From NCBI RefSeq assembly GCF_007744675.1, contig NZ_CP036269.1:3203546-3267545 (forward strand): 64,000 nucleotides of DNA, given 5' to 3'. A program made the translations under genes and the position numbers. Positions 26,334-34,790 of the stretch are shown one piece after another. Source of the stretch: Gimesia alba (GTDB taxonomy: Bacteria > Planctomycetota > Planctomycetia > Planctomycetales > Planctomycetaceae). Under the pieces are notes generated by a model, which did no database searches, was not told where the DNA came from, and was given only the letters and a program-made list of their open reading frames with translations. The stretch's first letter is position 1. Every line of letters begins with the position of its first letter.

Positions 26334-28613
26334 TTAAACCAGCCCCTTCTTTTTTCGTAAAAACCATTCCCCGCTAAGCATCAGTACGAACAGTCCCAGG
26401 AAATACCAGTTATCCCAGAGTGATATCCGTCTGTACCTTATCAGGCCGTTGTTCCATGATTTCTCTTTATTCATGCGTGTCAGAAAACTTTCCAGTTCTT
26501 CGGGCGGAAGCGCACTGCCCCCGGAAAGAGAAGCAATTGTTTCCAGCAATGAATAGTCGGCTGCGGGGTTGTCTAATTCCAGGTCGCGGGGATCGACGAT
26601 GAACCTGGTCGTGGCGTCAAATCCAAGAGAGACACCATTTTTTTCGGCATGTACAGTGACCCAGTAATCGCCTGGTTCTTTAGTTTGTGAAAATGTCGTT
26701 GATGATGATTCGCCCGTGCTCATTGATTCCATCTGACTGGATTTTCCGGAAGGACCTTTCACCTGGACGGTGAATTTGACATCGGAAACAGGTTTGCCTT
26801 CTGCATCACGTGCACCGAATTGTATCGGAACGTGTGCTCCAGGGGGGACGTTTCTGGGAGAGACGCGTGCCCAGACGCTCTGTTCTGTATCATTTTCTTT
26901 ATGAGCCAACCAGAGAATCATCTGTCGCCAGAATCGTTCATGTTCTCTGCGATTGCCGGAGAGGAACCATTGAAAAGTCGTGTCTCCGGCAAATGCCATC
27001 ACTCGTGCGCCTCCGACGTCAGAGGCAAACAGGAGTGGCACCGCTTCATTGCCCGAGGATTGAGCCAGGACTTCCACCAAGTCGTGTTTTTTTCTTAAAC
27101 GGTTTGCCCCTTTCAGGGGAGCCAGAGAATTCCACATACGCTGATTAGCGGCGGCAGAACTGTCCAGCTGCATCACGTATCTTTGTAAACCTAATGACGT
27201 CGGGACCATTTTCAGGTCCTGAAAATAGTGCAGATCTTTGGCGATATTATTGCCCGCCTGTTTTTCACTGGCGCGCATTTGAACCGGGATGAAGTTATCC
27301 AGCGGTGTATCTGCGTAGCCTCCCGGTCCGAAACTGTGGTATCCCCCCGTCATTAACAGGCCGGCTCCCTGATCGACCCGGGCAGCAATTTTGCGAATTG
27401 CAGTTGGCCCGAGGAGTTCGGCGGGAACATCTCCAATAATAAAGACATCGTATTTCGTGAGGTCATTCAAATTCAAATTGATTGTTTTGGGATTGCCGGA
27501 AAAACCACTTCCGATTGGGAAATAGTCCAGCTGGATCTTGGGGTCATTCATTGAGCGGATGAATTTTTGTTCCGGACGCAGTGAATCAAAATAGGCGACC
27601 TGTAAGCCCCCTTTTTGCACGGTGACAATTGTTTCCAGGCGGTTATTGGTCTGTTTGATTTCACCTTCCAGCGGCACCACTTCGACAGCAATTTTATATT
27701 CGCCCGGTATTTCTGGTGTCCAGAACAGTTCTACTGTATCGAGCTGATTGTTCTGGGTCGGATGAATCTGTGTTATGACCCGCGAATTACTCAAAGCCGG
27801 CGCGGGAATCATCTGGCCTGCTTCCCCATTTTTCTTACCCGTGCGATCTTCCACCAGTAGCCGCACGGTCAGGTCGCGGTTTTCAGCACCGAGACTGCGT
27901 ACTTTTACGCTGATTGGGGTCGTCTTTTTCTCAAATACCAGCGGATCAATGACCAGGCTTTCCAGAACCAGATCTAACGTCGTGTCCTGTAGGGTCGAAG
28001 AACCGAAGCCAATTGTGTAAATCGGGATGCCTGAATCGCCAAAGTAGCTGGCCTGTGATCTAACGTTGATATCATATGGAGGCAGCGTTCGTTCTGCCCC
28101 ATCAGAAAGTAATAACAGGCCAACAAGCTGTTCCTGTTGTAGCTGTGAGGAAATGGTTTCCAGAGAGTAGCCTATCGCAGTCTGTTCTCCTGTCGCCTCT
28201 TGAGTGAATTCTTCGACGGGGATCAGTTCTTTAGAGAAATCAAAGCGTTTGATTCCTATATTTTTATCCATATTTTCAATCAGCGGTTTGACTGAATTCA
28301 GCGTTTTGACCAGTTCATTTCGTCGCGTGACACTGCCCGGGCCATCTTCGGTCTGCATGCTGCGGCTGGAATCTGCCAGAATGTACAACCAGGACTGTCT
28401 GGTTGTTTTATCAGTCAATTCGATGGCGGGACGCAGCAGCATGAAGACGAGTAAAAATACAGTGAACAGTCGCAGTGCAATCAATGCGCGCCGCAACTGG
28501 GGGGATAAATGTTTTACCCGAGGGGGGTATGTGACAAGAACCAACGAAATCAGCGCGATGATGATCAGAATCATCATTGGCCAAGACCAGATTGGTTCAA
28601 AAATTGGTTTCAT
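26334..28613 (-). CDS. VWA and GATase-like membrane protein
   Basis: In this 759-residue protein, two N-terminal membrane helices (residues 10-28 and 42-62) precede a von Willebrand A domain with the MIDAS DSSRSM (near residue 85). A beta-sandwich region follows, then a class I glutamine-amidotransferase-like domain around residues 360-450 (GAGLLMTGGYHSFGPGGY); no catalytic Cys-His-Glu triad is obvious. A last helix lies near residue 735. Such proteins sit with BatA-type proteins in planctomycete envelope clusters. It is 48 nt downstream of the BatA-like gene and 156 nt upstream of the DUF4175 gene. Probable role: a scaffold or sensor at the inner membrane, by inference. Confidence 0.85.
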   Translation of the reverse strand: MKPIFEPIWSWPMMILIIIALISLVLVTYPPRVKHLSPQLRRALIALRLFTVFLLVFMLLRPAIELTDKTTRQSWLYILADSSRSMQTEDGPGSVTRRNELVKTLNSVKPLIENMDKNIGIKRFDFSKELIPVEEFTQEATGEQTAIGYSLETISSQLQQEQLVGLLLLSDGAERTLPPYDINVRSQASYFGDSGIPIYTIGFGSSTLQDTTLDLVLESLVIDPLVFEKKTTPISVKVRSLGAENRDLTVRLLVEDRTGKKNGEAGQMIPAPALSNSRVITQIHPTQNNQLDTVELFWTPEIPGEYKIAVEVVPLEGEIKQTNNRLETIVTVQKGGLQVAYFDSLRPEQKFIRSMNDPKIQLDYFPIGSGFSGNPKTINLNLNDLTKYDVFIIGDVPAELLGPTAIRKIAARVDQGAGLLMTGGYHSFGPGGYADTPLDNFIPVQMRASEKQAGNNIAKDLHYFQDLKMVPTSLGLQRYVMQLDSSAAANQRMWNSLAPLKGANRLRKKHDLVEVLAQSSGNEAVPLLFASDVGGARVMAFAGDTTFQWFLSGNRREHERFWRQMILWLAHKENDTEQSVWARVSPRNVPPGAHVPIQFGARDAEGKPVSDVKFTVQVKGPSGKSSQMESMSTGESSSTTFSQTKEPGDYWVTVHAEKNGVSLGFDATTRFIVDPRDLELDNPAADYSLLETIASLSGGSALPPEELESFLTRMNKEKSWNNGLIRYRRISLWDNWYFLGLFVLMLSGEWFLRKKKGLV

Positions 28614-28661
28614 AACTGATTCGAAAAAAATAACTATCAGACGAGAAGACTGCCGTTGGTA

Positions 28662-31151
28662 TCAGGAAGACGCTTCAGCTGATTGATCAACTTCATAAAA
28701 AAAGTTTGCTGTAAAATGTTCCAGACAGAAAAAGATCAAAAGCACGGTTGTCAGCAGTGGAAAGACTTCGACTCCCAGTCGCCCCGTGCGAATGGTTCGT
28801 TTGAGTCCCTCCATATCACGCGTCAGGCTATAGCGATTTTTACCGAAAATCTGATCCAGTTCTTCGATAGTAAGAGGCTGGAAATTACTTTCGCCGGGTG
28901 ATGCGTTTACGCTGAACCCTGTTGATAAGCGAGTCTGATTACTGAAATTATCACTCAGTTGATAATGGCCGACAATTTTGGTTTCGGGAATGGAAACCTG
29001 ATGTGCGCCAGATTTGACATCAATCGGCAACTGTTTTAAATCCGGTGTTCTTAATAAAAAGGATTGCGGGGGAGAAACGGATGCGGGCCATTGGTAACTG
29101 GCCACTTCTCCAGCCAGATAATTTGTTCGGTTTGACTTGGTGTGAATCAGATAGCGGGTCAATTGATCGGCGAATGCCAGGTACGACCAGCGTGCGAATA
29201 AAAGCTGACTCCAGCCTTGGGAATCAACTCCCGTTGTAATGACAACGACTTTTCCCTGCCCCACTGGTTGTTCCACAATCGCAGGAGAAAGCCTGGAATC
29301 CGTATAGGTTGCAATCACTTGACCTCGATTCGCAGGTTGCACACGCCAGTATCGGCTGACTTCCATTGAAGAGAGTTCTGCTGTTCCTCCCAGGTTTTGA
29401 AAATAAGAAAACAGAGAGTGCTTATTATTCTCCAGGTCTAAAAACTCAGGTGGAATGAATTTGAGTGATCCCAGCAATTCCAGAGGAAGCAGTTTCTGGG
29501 CTGGTTTTGAGTTAAAGGAGACGATCATTGATTCGGGAGCGTCGCCGTCACTTCCTAAGATGAAACAGACGCCACCTCCATTCTCAGTGTATTCGCGAAA
29601 GAGTCGCCAATCGGTTTCCGGCAACGCCGGGGGATTGATCAGATAAATGGCTGCATATTGTTCTAACGGGAGCGTCTCAATTTCATTCAGTGAAGCGACT
29701 TGACATTGATATCGGTTTTTCTTGAGCGACACGAGTTTTTCCGGGGCCAGTGCATCACTCCATAATTGTGCCGAATTGAGATCAGGACTGACGATCAAAA
29801 TTCTTGGCGGAGGTTCTGCCACAATAGTAAAGTACCGCACATCATCCGGAAGATAGGGGTCTGATGACGTAATCCGCAATTCCCCTTGCGTAATGCGTTG
29901 ACTGATATTGGGAAGATTCATTTCCAGTTGCGATCCACTGTTCGATGCAGTGGTACTGTTCGACTCTGAGGTATCTGTTTCGGAGTTAACTGTAGACAGT
30001 GGTCTTTGGTCCCGTTTGATCAGCTGGCCCTTTTCATTTTGGGTGAAGAGCTCCAGGAGTGTATTTTCGGCTGTGATACCAGATGAAACGATTTCGGTTT
30101 TTAAGGAAACGGAATTTCCCAACGTGACGGATTCGCGTGAGAGTTTGATTTGTGAAATGCCAATATTTTGTGGATTCGTGACTCCCACATCGATGACATA
30201 AATACCCAGCCACTTTAATTTTTCTAATTGCTGTTTGATTAACTGTGAAGGCTGGCTTCTCCAGGCGGAACGGGCAAGATCGGTGTAGAGATAAATTTCT
30301 CTGATATACTGATCTGAACCTGCAGGTGCTGATGCTGATGTCTGTTGTTCAGCCTGACTGCGTTTGAAGTCATCCTCCTGGCGGTTGATGGCGGTGCGTA
30401 CGCGGTCATCCAGGAAGAGTGAGTATGCAGAGGTTTTCAGAGATTTGATTCGGGACTGAACCGCAGACAGATCTGATTGATAGGGGGAGATATCCTCACT
30501 GCTACTATTCAGGACCGAGACGCGACTTTGGGACGGCAGATTACTCAAGTGCTGGCTGGCGATTTCTTTTGCCTGATCAAGTCGGGAACGATTTTCCTGT
30601 CGATAATCCATGCTGAGGCTGGTGTCAAACAAAAAGACTGCCGTTACCGGAATGTTCTCTGCGACGGCAGGCAGTGGTTCTGATATTTCAGCGAAGATAC
30701 GCCGCTGGTAAGGCCAGAGCACCAGCAAAACTAAGAGAAGAAAAGCGGTGGCTCCCACTCCGCCTCTTAAAAATGTGCGTTTGGTATTTAAGGTTTGTTG
30801 TGAGAGTCTTTGTTGTTGAAAGCGTCGCATTAAGAACGCGTAAGTCAGAATCGCGATCGAGGTGATCGTTAGCAGCATTACCAGTTCGTATGTCGAAAAA
30901 TTGTAATTGGCGGGGGGGAGTGCGGGTCTGGCCAATGCGATGACGATGACTGTGATGACGAGAATTCGTAATAATAATAGCCACAAATGTCGTAACTTCA
31001 GCCGCCGGGAGTTTTGAATTTTTCGCCGCTGCAACAATGCCAGCGCAGGGAAGATCAGTTTTTTGGGTTTTGACCGTAGCAGAAAATGTAAAATCACCGG
31101 GATTATTGCAAGAAAAATTCCAACTAATAAACCAGGGTGAATTAATGACAT
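28662..31151 (-). CDS. BatA-domain/VWA membrane protein
   Basis: This 829-residue protein starts with the BatA N-terminal module (residues 1-85): a first helix, then LHFLLRSKPKKLIFPAL, KLRHLWLLLLRILVI and LARPALP. A third helix lies near residue 140. The VWA domain has the MIDAS DTSLSM (near residue 180), and a second alpha/beta region with RILIVSPDL may be GATase-like. The C-terminus has a hydrophobic anchor at 795-815. BatA/VWA proteins normally act with MoxR ATPases in envelope stress or assembly; no MoxR or DUF58 gene is in this window. It follows a lipoprotein gene by 90 nt on the same strand. Confidence 0.87.
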   Translation of the reverse strand: MSLIHPGLLVGIFLAIIPVILHFLLRSKPKKLIFPALALLQRRKIQNSRRLKLRHLWLLLLRILVITVIVIALARPALPPANYNFSTYELVMLLTITSIAILTYAFLMRRFQQQRLSQQTLNTKRTFLRGGVGATAFLLLVLLVLWPYQRRIFAEISEPLPAVAENIPVTAVFLFDTSLSMDYRQENRSRLDQAKEIASQHLSNLPSQSRVSVLNSSSEDISPYQSDLSAVQSRIKSLKTSAYSLFLDDRVRTAINRQEDDFKRSQAEQQTSASAPAGSDQYIREIYLYTDLARSAWRSQPSQLIKQQLEKLKWLGIYVIDVGVTNPQNIGISQIKLSRESVTLGNSVSLKTEIVSSGITAENTLLELFTQNEKGQLIKRDQRPLSTVNSETDTSESNSTTASNSGSQLEMNLPNISQRITQGELRITSSDPYLPDDVRYFTIVAEPPPRILIVSPDLNSAQLWSDALAPEKLVSLKKNRYQCQVASLNEIETLPLEQYAAIYLINPPALPETDWRLFREYTENGGGVCFILGSDGDAPESMIVSFNSKPAQKLLPLELLGSLKFIPPEFLDLENNKHSLFSYFQNLGGTAELSSMEVSRYWRVQPANRGQVIATYTDSRLSPAIVEQPVGQGKVVVITTGVDSQGWSQLLFARWSYLAFADQLTRYLIHTKSNRTNYLAGEVASYQWPASVSPPQSFLLRTPDLKQLPIDVKSGAHQVSIPETKIVGHYQLSDNFSNQTRLSTGFSVNASPGESNFQPLTIEELDQIFGKNRYSLTRDMEGLKRTIRTGRLGVEVFPLLTTVLLIFFCLEHFTANFFYEVDQSAEASS

Positions 31152-31241
31152 AGATTAGATAGATCTATTGGAAAGACTCATCTTTAAATCAGAAAGGGAC
31201 GGAGAATTCAGTTGGCACTGAATCAATTAATCAGTTTCTAC

Positions 31242-32087
31242 TTAAAACTTACTACTTCTCGCTGCTGAATCGGATCGGCCACTACCGGATTGAGGTGACA
31301 CGAATTCGACAGTCTCCAGACTATACTTCATATGCTCATTGATTTGAGATCTGCCTGTAATGTTTTCAGGGGCTACGAGCAGAATCACCAACTGATTATT
31401 ACCACTTTCAACCTGGAAAATCTGGAATTGATACGGGACTCCGTCAATTGGCATTTCAGGTTTGAATTCCCCAACATTAAATGATTTCGGCTCAATGTAT
31501 CCTTTTCCTTCTGGATAGCGTTCTATTTTAAAATCTTCGTTATTGATAAATTGGTTAAATGCACTCGCGATTTGATTGTTGACAGCATTGAAGAAATCAA
31601 GAGCGTCGTCCATGTTTTTTTCCTTCAGCAGACTGTAGTTGCTGAGAACATAGAGATAGGCTGGACGGTCGACGATTTCATTGTCGAGATCGACGGGGAC
31701 CTCCATACGCCAGGCACCTTCCAGCCCAGGTAAAACAAGATCAGCATAGTCAGGTTGTCTGGGATCAACCGTTGGAGTTGCTTCGGGAACTTCAGCTTCA
31801 GAATCTTCCGAAGTGGCAACGGGCGCAACTAGCGGGGCGTTGATCTGTTCGAACTCGATGGGGACCCTCAGGCTCACTGCGGGAGAAGACCAGATGGAGG
31901 ATAGTGCCTGGTTTCGGGCATCTTGATACGTGAAATACTTAGCTGTTTCTTTCAGTCGTTGCTCATATGTCTCTGCCCCGCAGCCATGCAACAGCAAAGT
32001 CGCTGTCAGCAACAAGCAGCCGATCATACCGGTATTTTGCGGGAAATCATTACAAATCAATAATTTGTTTCGCATAGTGAAACTCAA
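31242..32087 (-). CDS. Predicted lipoprotein of unknown function
   Basis: This 281-residue protein has a lipobox (LLLHGC, Cys at residue 36) after a hydrophobic stretch, so it is probably lipid-anchored outside the inner membrane. The mature part begins with KETAKYFTYQDARNQ, followed by a Pro/Glu linker (residues 85-110) and a beta-rich domain. The C-terminus is Ser/Arg-rich. No enzyme motif is visible. It is first in the leftward envelope cluster, upstream of the BatA, VWA and DUF4175 genes, so it may work with them. The start could be either Met 1 or Met 5. Confidence 0.75.
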   Translation of the reverse strand: MSFTMRNKLLICNDFPQNTGMIGCLLLTATLLLHGCGAETYEQRLKETAKYFTYQDARNQALSSIWSSPAVSLRVPIEFEQINAPLVAPVATSEDSEAEVPEATPTVDPRQPDYADLVLPGLEGAWRMEVPVDLDNEIVDRPAYLYVLSNYSLLKEKNMDDALDFFNAVNNQIASAFNQFINNEDFKIERYPEGKGYIEPKSFNVGEFKPEMPIDGVPYQFQIFQVESGNNQLVILLVAPENITGRSQINEHMKYSLETVEFVSPQSGSGRSDSAARSSKF

Positions 32088-32350
32088 GTTCTGTCATGAA
32101 TAAAGGTTTGGTGGCTTTATTATCTGATTTTCGGATTCTCTCTCATTATCCTCGTTTATCCTACGAAAGAAAAGCAAGATCTTGATTGAAGCAATGAAAG
32201 AGAATTGTGTACGAATCAGCAAAAGTATAGCGATTAATCAGAATAGATTGACCCCGAACCCGGCTTAATTGAAGAGATTTTGGAACCATTGGAAGCAATC
32301 AGGCTACCCCAAAGTCTGCTTCTATTGTCGATGATACTAAGGGGAACGTC

Positions 32351-32378
32351 AACTTCGATCAATTTGTGTGTCGAAGTT
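32351..32378 (-). terminator. Hairpin just after the pyrC-like stop codon
   Basis: A perfect 8-bp inverted repeat, AACTTCGA/TCGAAGTT with a 12-nt loop, starts one base after the stop codon at 32380-32382 on the minus strand. There is no T-run on that strand, so it may be a processing or factor-dependent stop. On the plus strand it is followed by TTTTTAATTTT, but no rightward gene enters it. Confidence 0.4.
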
Positions 32379-32379
32379 T

Positions 32380-33660
32380 TTAATTTTCCGCACGATAGCG
32401 AACTTCGCCGGAGACAATGACGATTTCCGCCCTGCCTTGCAGTTCTTGTCCGAGAAAAGGGGTGTTTTGGCTAGATGATTTCAGGTGAGCCGGCTCCAGC
32501 TGATATTTGATTTCCGGATTGATCAGGGTGACATCCGCGTCGGCACCATCGGCCAATGTCCCTTTTGAGAGGCCCAGGATCTTTGCCGGACCACATGTCA
32601 GCTTGCTGATGAGTTCTGACCATGATAAATGTCCTGGAATAATCAGGCTCTGAATGCAGACCGGAAGCAGGGTTTCCAGCCCGATAATTCCGAAGTCGGC
32701 TCCCAGGATTTCATCGGTTTTTTTCTCAGAGGCGTGGGGAGTATGATCCGAACAGATCACGTCAATCGTACCATCTTTGAGTCCCTCGATCAGGGCATCG
32801 ATATGTTCCTGAGAACGCAGAGGGGGGAGAACTTTGTAGTTGGGGTCGTAGGTTTCCAGCATCTGGTCGGTCAGAGTCAGATGATGGGGGGTGACATCGG
32901 CCGTCACTTGGATGCCTGCCTGTTTGGCGCGGCGGATCTGGGCGACACTGTTTTGGGTTGAGATGCACATCAGGTGGATGCGTCCCTGAGTCAGCTCTGC
33001 CAGTGCGATATCACGATTGACCATGATTTCTTCTGCTGCTGCCGGGATTCCCTTTAATCCCAGGACCGTAGAATGAAACCCTTCGTGCATCTGGCCTTTG
33101 TCGGTCAGATCGGGCACTTGGGGGCGATTCAATATCGGGCGGTCGAACATCCGCGTGTATTCCAGCGCACACCGCATGATCTCGGCGTTTTCAATGGGAT
33201 GATCTGCATCTGTGAAGCCCACGGCCTGGCCGGCAACCAGTTGTCCGATTTCTGCGAGTTCTTTCCCTTCGTTGTTTTTGGTTGCTGCCCCCAGAGGGAA
33301 CACGTGGCAATTGGCGGCACGTTCGGCCTGTAGCAGAATGAATTCTGCTGAAGAACGATCATCCACTACGGGGGAAGTGTTTGGCAGGCAGCCCAGTGAT
33401 GTGACACCACCTGCCAGAGCGGCTGCAGTACCACTTTCAATCGTTTCATCCTCTTCGAATCCGGGTTCGCAGAGGGAAACATGGAGATCAATCAACCCCG
33501 GGCTGACGATCAGCCCTGTGGCATCAATGACTTCGTCTGCCGTCGTAGTCGCTTCACACAGGCCTTTAATTTTAGCATCTTCAATCAGCAAATTGCCCTG
33601 CACATCTAGATTTTGTGAGGGATCAATGATGCGGCCATTTTTGATTAGAATCGATTTCAT
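32380..33660 (-). CDS. Dihydroorotase-like protein, predicted inactive (PyrC' type)
   Basis: This 426-residue protein is a clear class I dihydroorotase homologue, complete in length, with [17 protein letters not shown] and SDHTPH. Most metal ligands are changed when aligned by motif with Bacillus PyrC: HxHxR reads H60-V-S62-L-C64; the HCED motif reads R-P-Q-V at 179-182; the HIST histidine is Cys232; and the FTDD pair reads D151-A152. Only His60, Asp151 as a possible partner, and Asp305 remain. Its ATG overlaps the pyrB stop as ATGA. In Pseudomonas putida an inactive PyrC' is needed to assemble aspartate carbamoyltransferase; this looks like the same arrangement. A separate active dihydroorotase would then be encoded elsewhere. 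Confidence 0.85.
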   Translation of the reverse strand: MKSILIKNGRIIDPSQNLDVQGNLLIEDAKIKGLCEATTTADEVIDATGLIVSPGLIDLHVSLCEPGFEEDETIESGTAAALAGGVTSLGCLPNTSPVVDDRSSAEFILLQAERAANCHVFPLGAATKNNEGKELAEIGQLVAGQAVGFTDADHPIENAEIMRCALEYTRMFDRPILNRPQVPDLTDKGQMHEGFHSTVLGLKGIPAAAEEIMVNRDIALAELTQGRIHLMCISTQNSVAQIRRAKQAGIQVTADVTPHHLTLTDQMLETYDPNYKVLPPLRSQEHIDALIEGLKDGTIDVICSDHTPHASEKKTDEILGADFGIIGLETLLPVCIQSLIIPGHLSWSELISKLTCGPAKILGLSKGTLADGADADVTLINPEIKYQLEPAHLKSSSQNTPFLGQELQGRAEIVIVSGEVRYRAEN

Positions 33661-34637
33661 CCTGGAATTCCCAAGGAGGCAGTACGCTGTAGATGGAGTA
33701 GGTAGAGACAGGCCATGCGAATGATTAAACCGTTACTGACCTGTCCCAGAATAACAGAATGCGGACCATCAGCCACGTCGGGGGTGATTTCAACACCACG
33801 GTTGATGGGGCCTGGTGCCAGGATCAACACATCGTCTTTAGCTTTGCTGATTCGCTGTTTATTCATTCCAAACAGGTGCGCGTATTCGCGGATCGAGGGA
33901 AAAAAGTGTCCTCGCTGTCGTTCAAACTGAATTCGCAACAGATTCAGGCAGTCCGTACGATCAAGGACGTCGTCGAGATTGTTAGAAACTTCAACATCCA
34001 ATTGGGAAAGCTCGGTGGGCATGAGGGTCGTCGGTCCACAGACAATGACGTGCGCTCCCAATTTTTTGAGTCCCCAAATATTGGAGCGGGCAACCCGACT
34101 GTGAAGAATATCGCCGACCAGTGTGACTGTCAGGCCTTCAATTTTACCAAAGTGTTCCCGGATGGTGAAAATGTCGAGCAGAGCCTGCGTAGGGTGTTCA
34201 TGAGTGCCGTCGCCGGCGTTCAGAATGTTGGCATCGAGATGTTGGGCCAGGAGCTGTGGGGCGCCGGGAGTTTTGTGTCTGACAACGACGTAAGAAACAC
34301 CCATGGCTTCGATTGTTTTGGCAGTGTCGACAAAACTTTCCCCTTTCGAGAGGCTACTGCCAGATGCCGTAAAGTCGACGGTATCTGCGCTCAATCGCTT
34401 TGCAGCCAGTCCGAAGCTGATGCGGGTTCTGGTTGAGGGTTCGAAGAATAAATTCGCAACCACTGTACCGGCGAGCGGAGTTAGTTTTGTCTCACCAATT
34501 GCAGCTAAGCGTTTGAACTCAGCAGCCTGATTGAGAATGATATTAAGTTCGTCTTTGGAAAGGTCCTGCAGTCCTAAAATATGTTTACGCGTCCAGCCGC
34601 TGGAAATGTCTGTTCGATACTCATGGTCGATATTCAT
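33657..34637 (-). CDS. pyrB: Aspartate carbamoyltransferase catalytic chain
   Basis: This enzyme makes carbamoyl aspartate from carbamoyl phosphate and aspartate, the first committed step of pyrimidine synthesis. Visible motifs are [12 protein letters not shown] (carbamoyl-phosphate loop), the SKGES loop, [12 protein letters not shown] and a [10 protein letters not shown]-terminal region. I place the start at ATG 34637, which gives about 326 residues and the usual N-terminus before WTRKHILGL. The frame extends to a TTG at 34739 with a strong GGGAG/GGGGGG upstream, so a 34-residue extension is possible. The gene overlaps the pseudo-dihydroorotase by 4 nt, and no pyrI is present. Confidence 0.95.
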   Translation of the reverse strand: MNIDHEYRTDISSGWTRKHILGLQDLSKDELNIILNQAAEFKRLAAIGETKLTPLAGTVVANLFFEPSTRTRISFGLAAKRLSADTVDFTASGSSLSKGESFVDTAKTIEAMGVSYVVVRHKTPGAPQLLAQHLDANILNAGDGTHEHPTQALLDIFTIREHFGKIEGLTVTLVGDILHSRVARSNIWGLKKLGAHVIVCGPTTLMPTELSQLDVEVSNNLDDVLDRTDCLNLLRIQFERQRGHFFPSIREYAHLFGMNKQRISKAKDDVLILAPGPINRGVEITPDVADGPHSVILGQVSNGLIIRMACLYLLHLQRTASLGIPG

Positions 34638-34790
34638 AGTCACATCAGATTTGAACGTGTGCGTTTTCAGGTCGGGAGATTCTAATTGGGTCAATCCCGG
34701 CTGAGAAGTTTTCAACAGGACTGGAAGAGATATTACCAATCCCCCCTGCTCCCTTCAAGGAGCGCACTCAGAGATATTTCCGACTGATTC

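Noticed and set aside
33759..34436. 225-codon ORF antisense to pyrB
   Set aside because: It is a mirror of strong pyrB codon use; PyrB motifs lie on the other strand.
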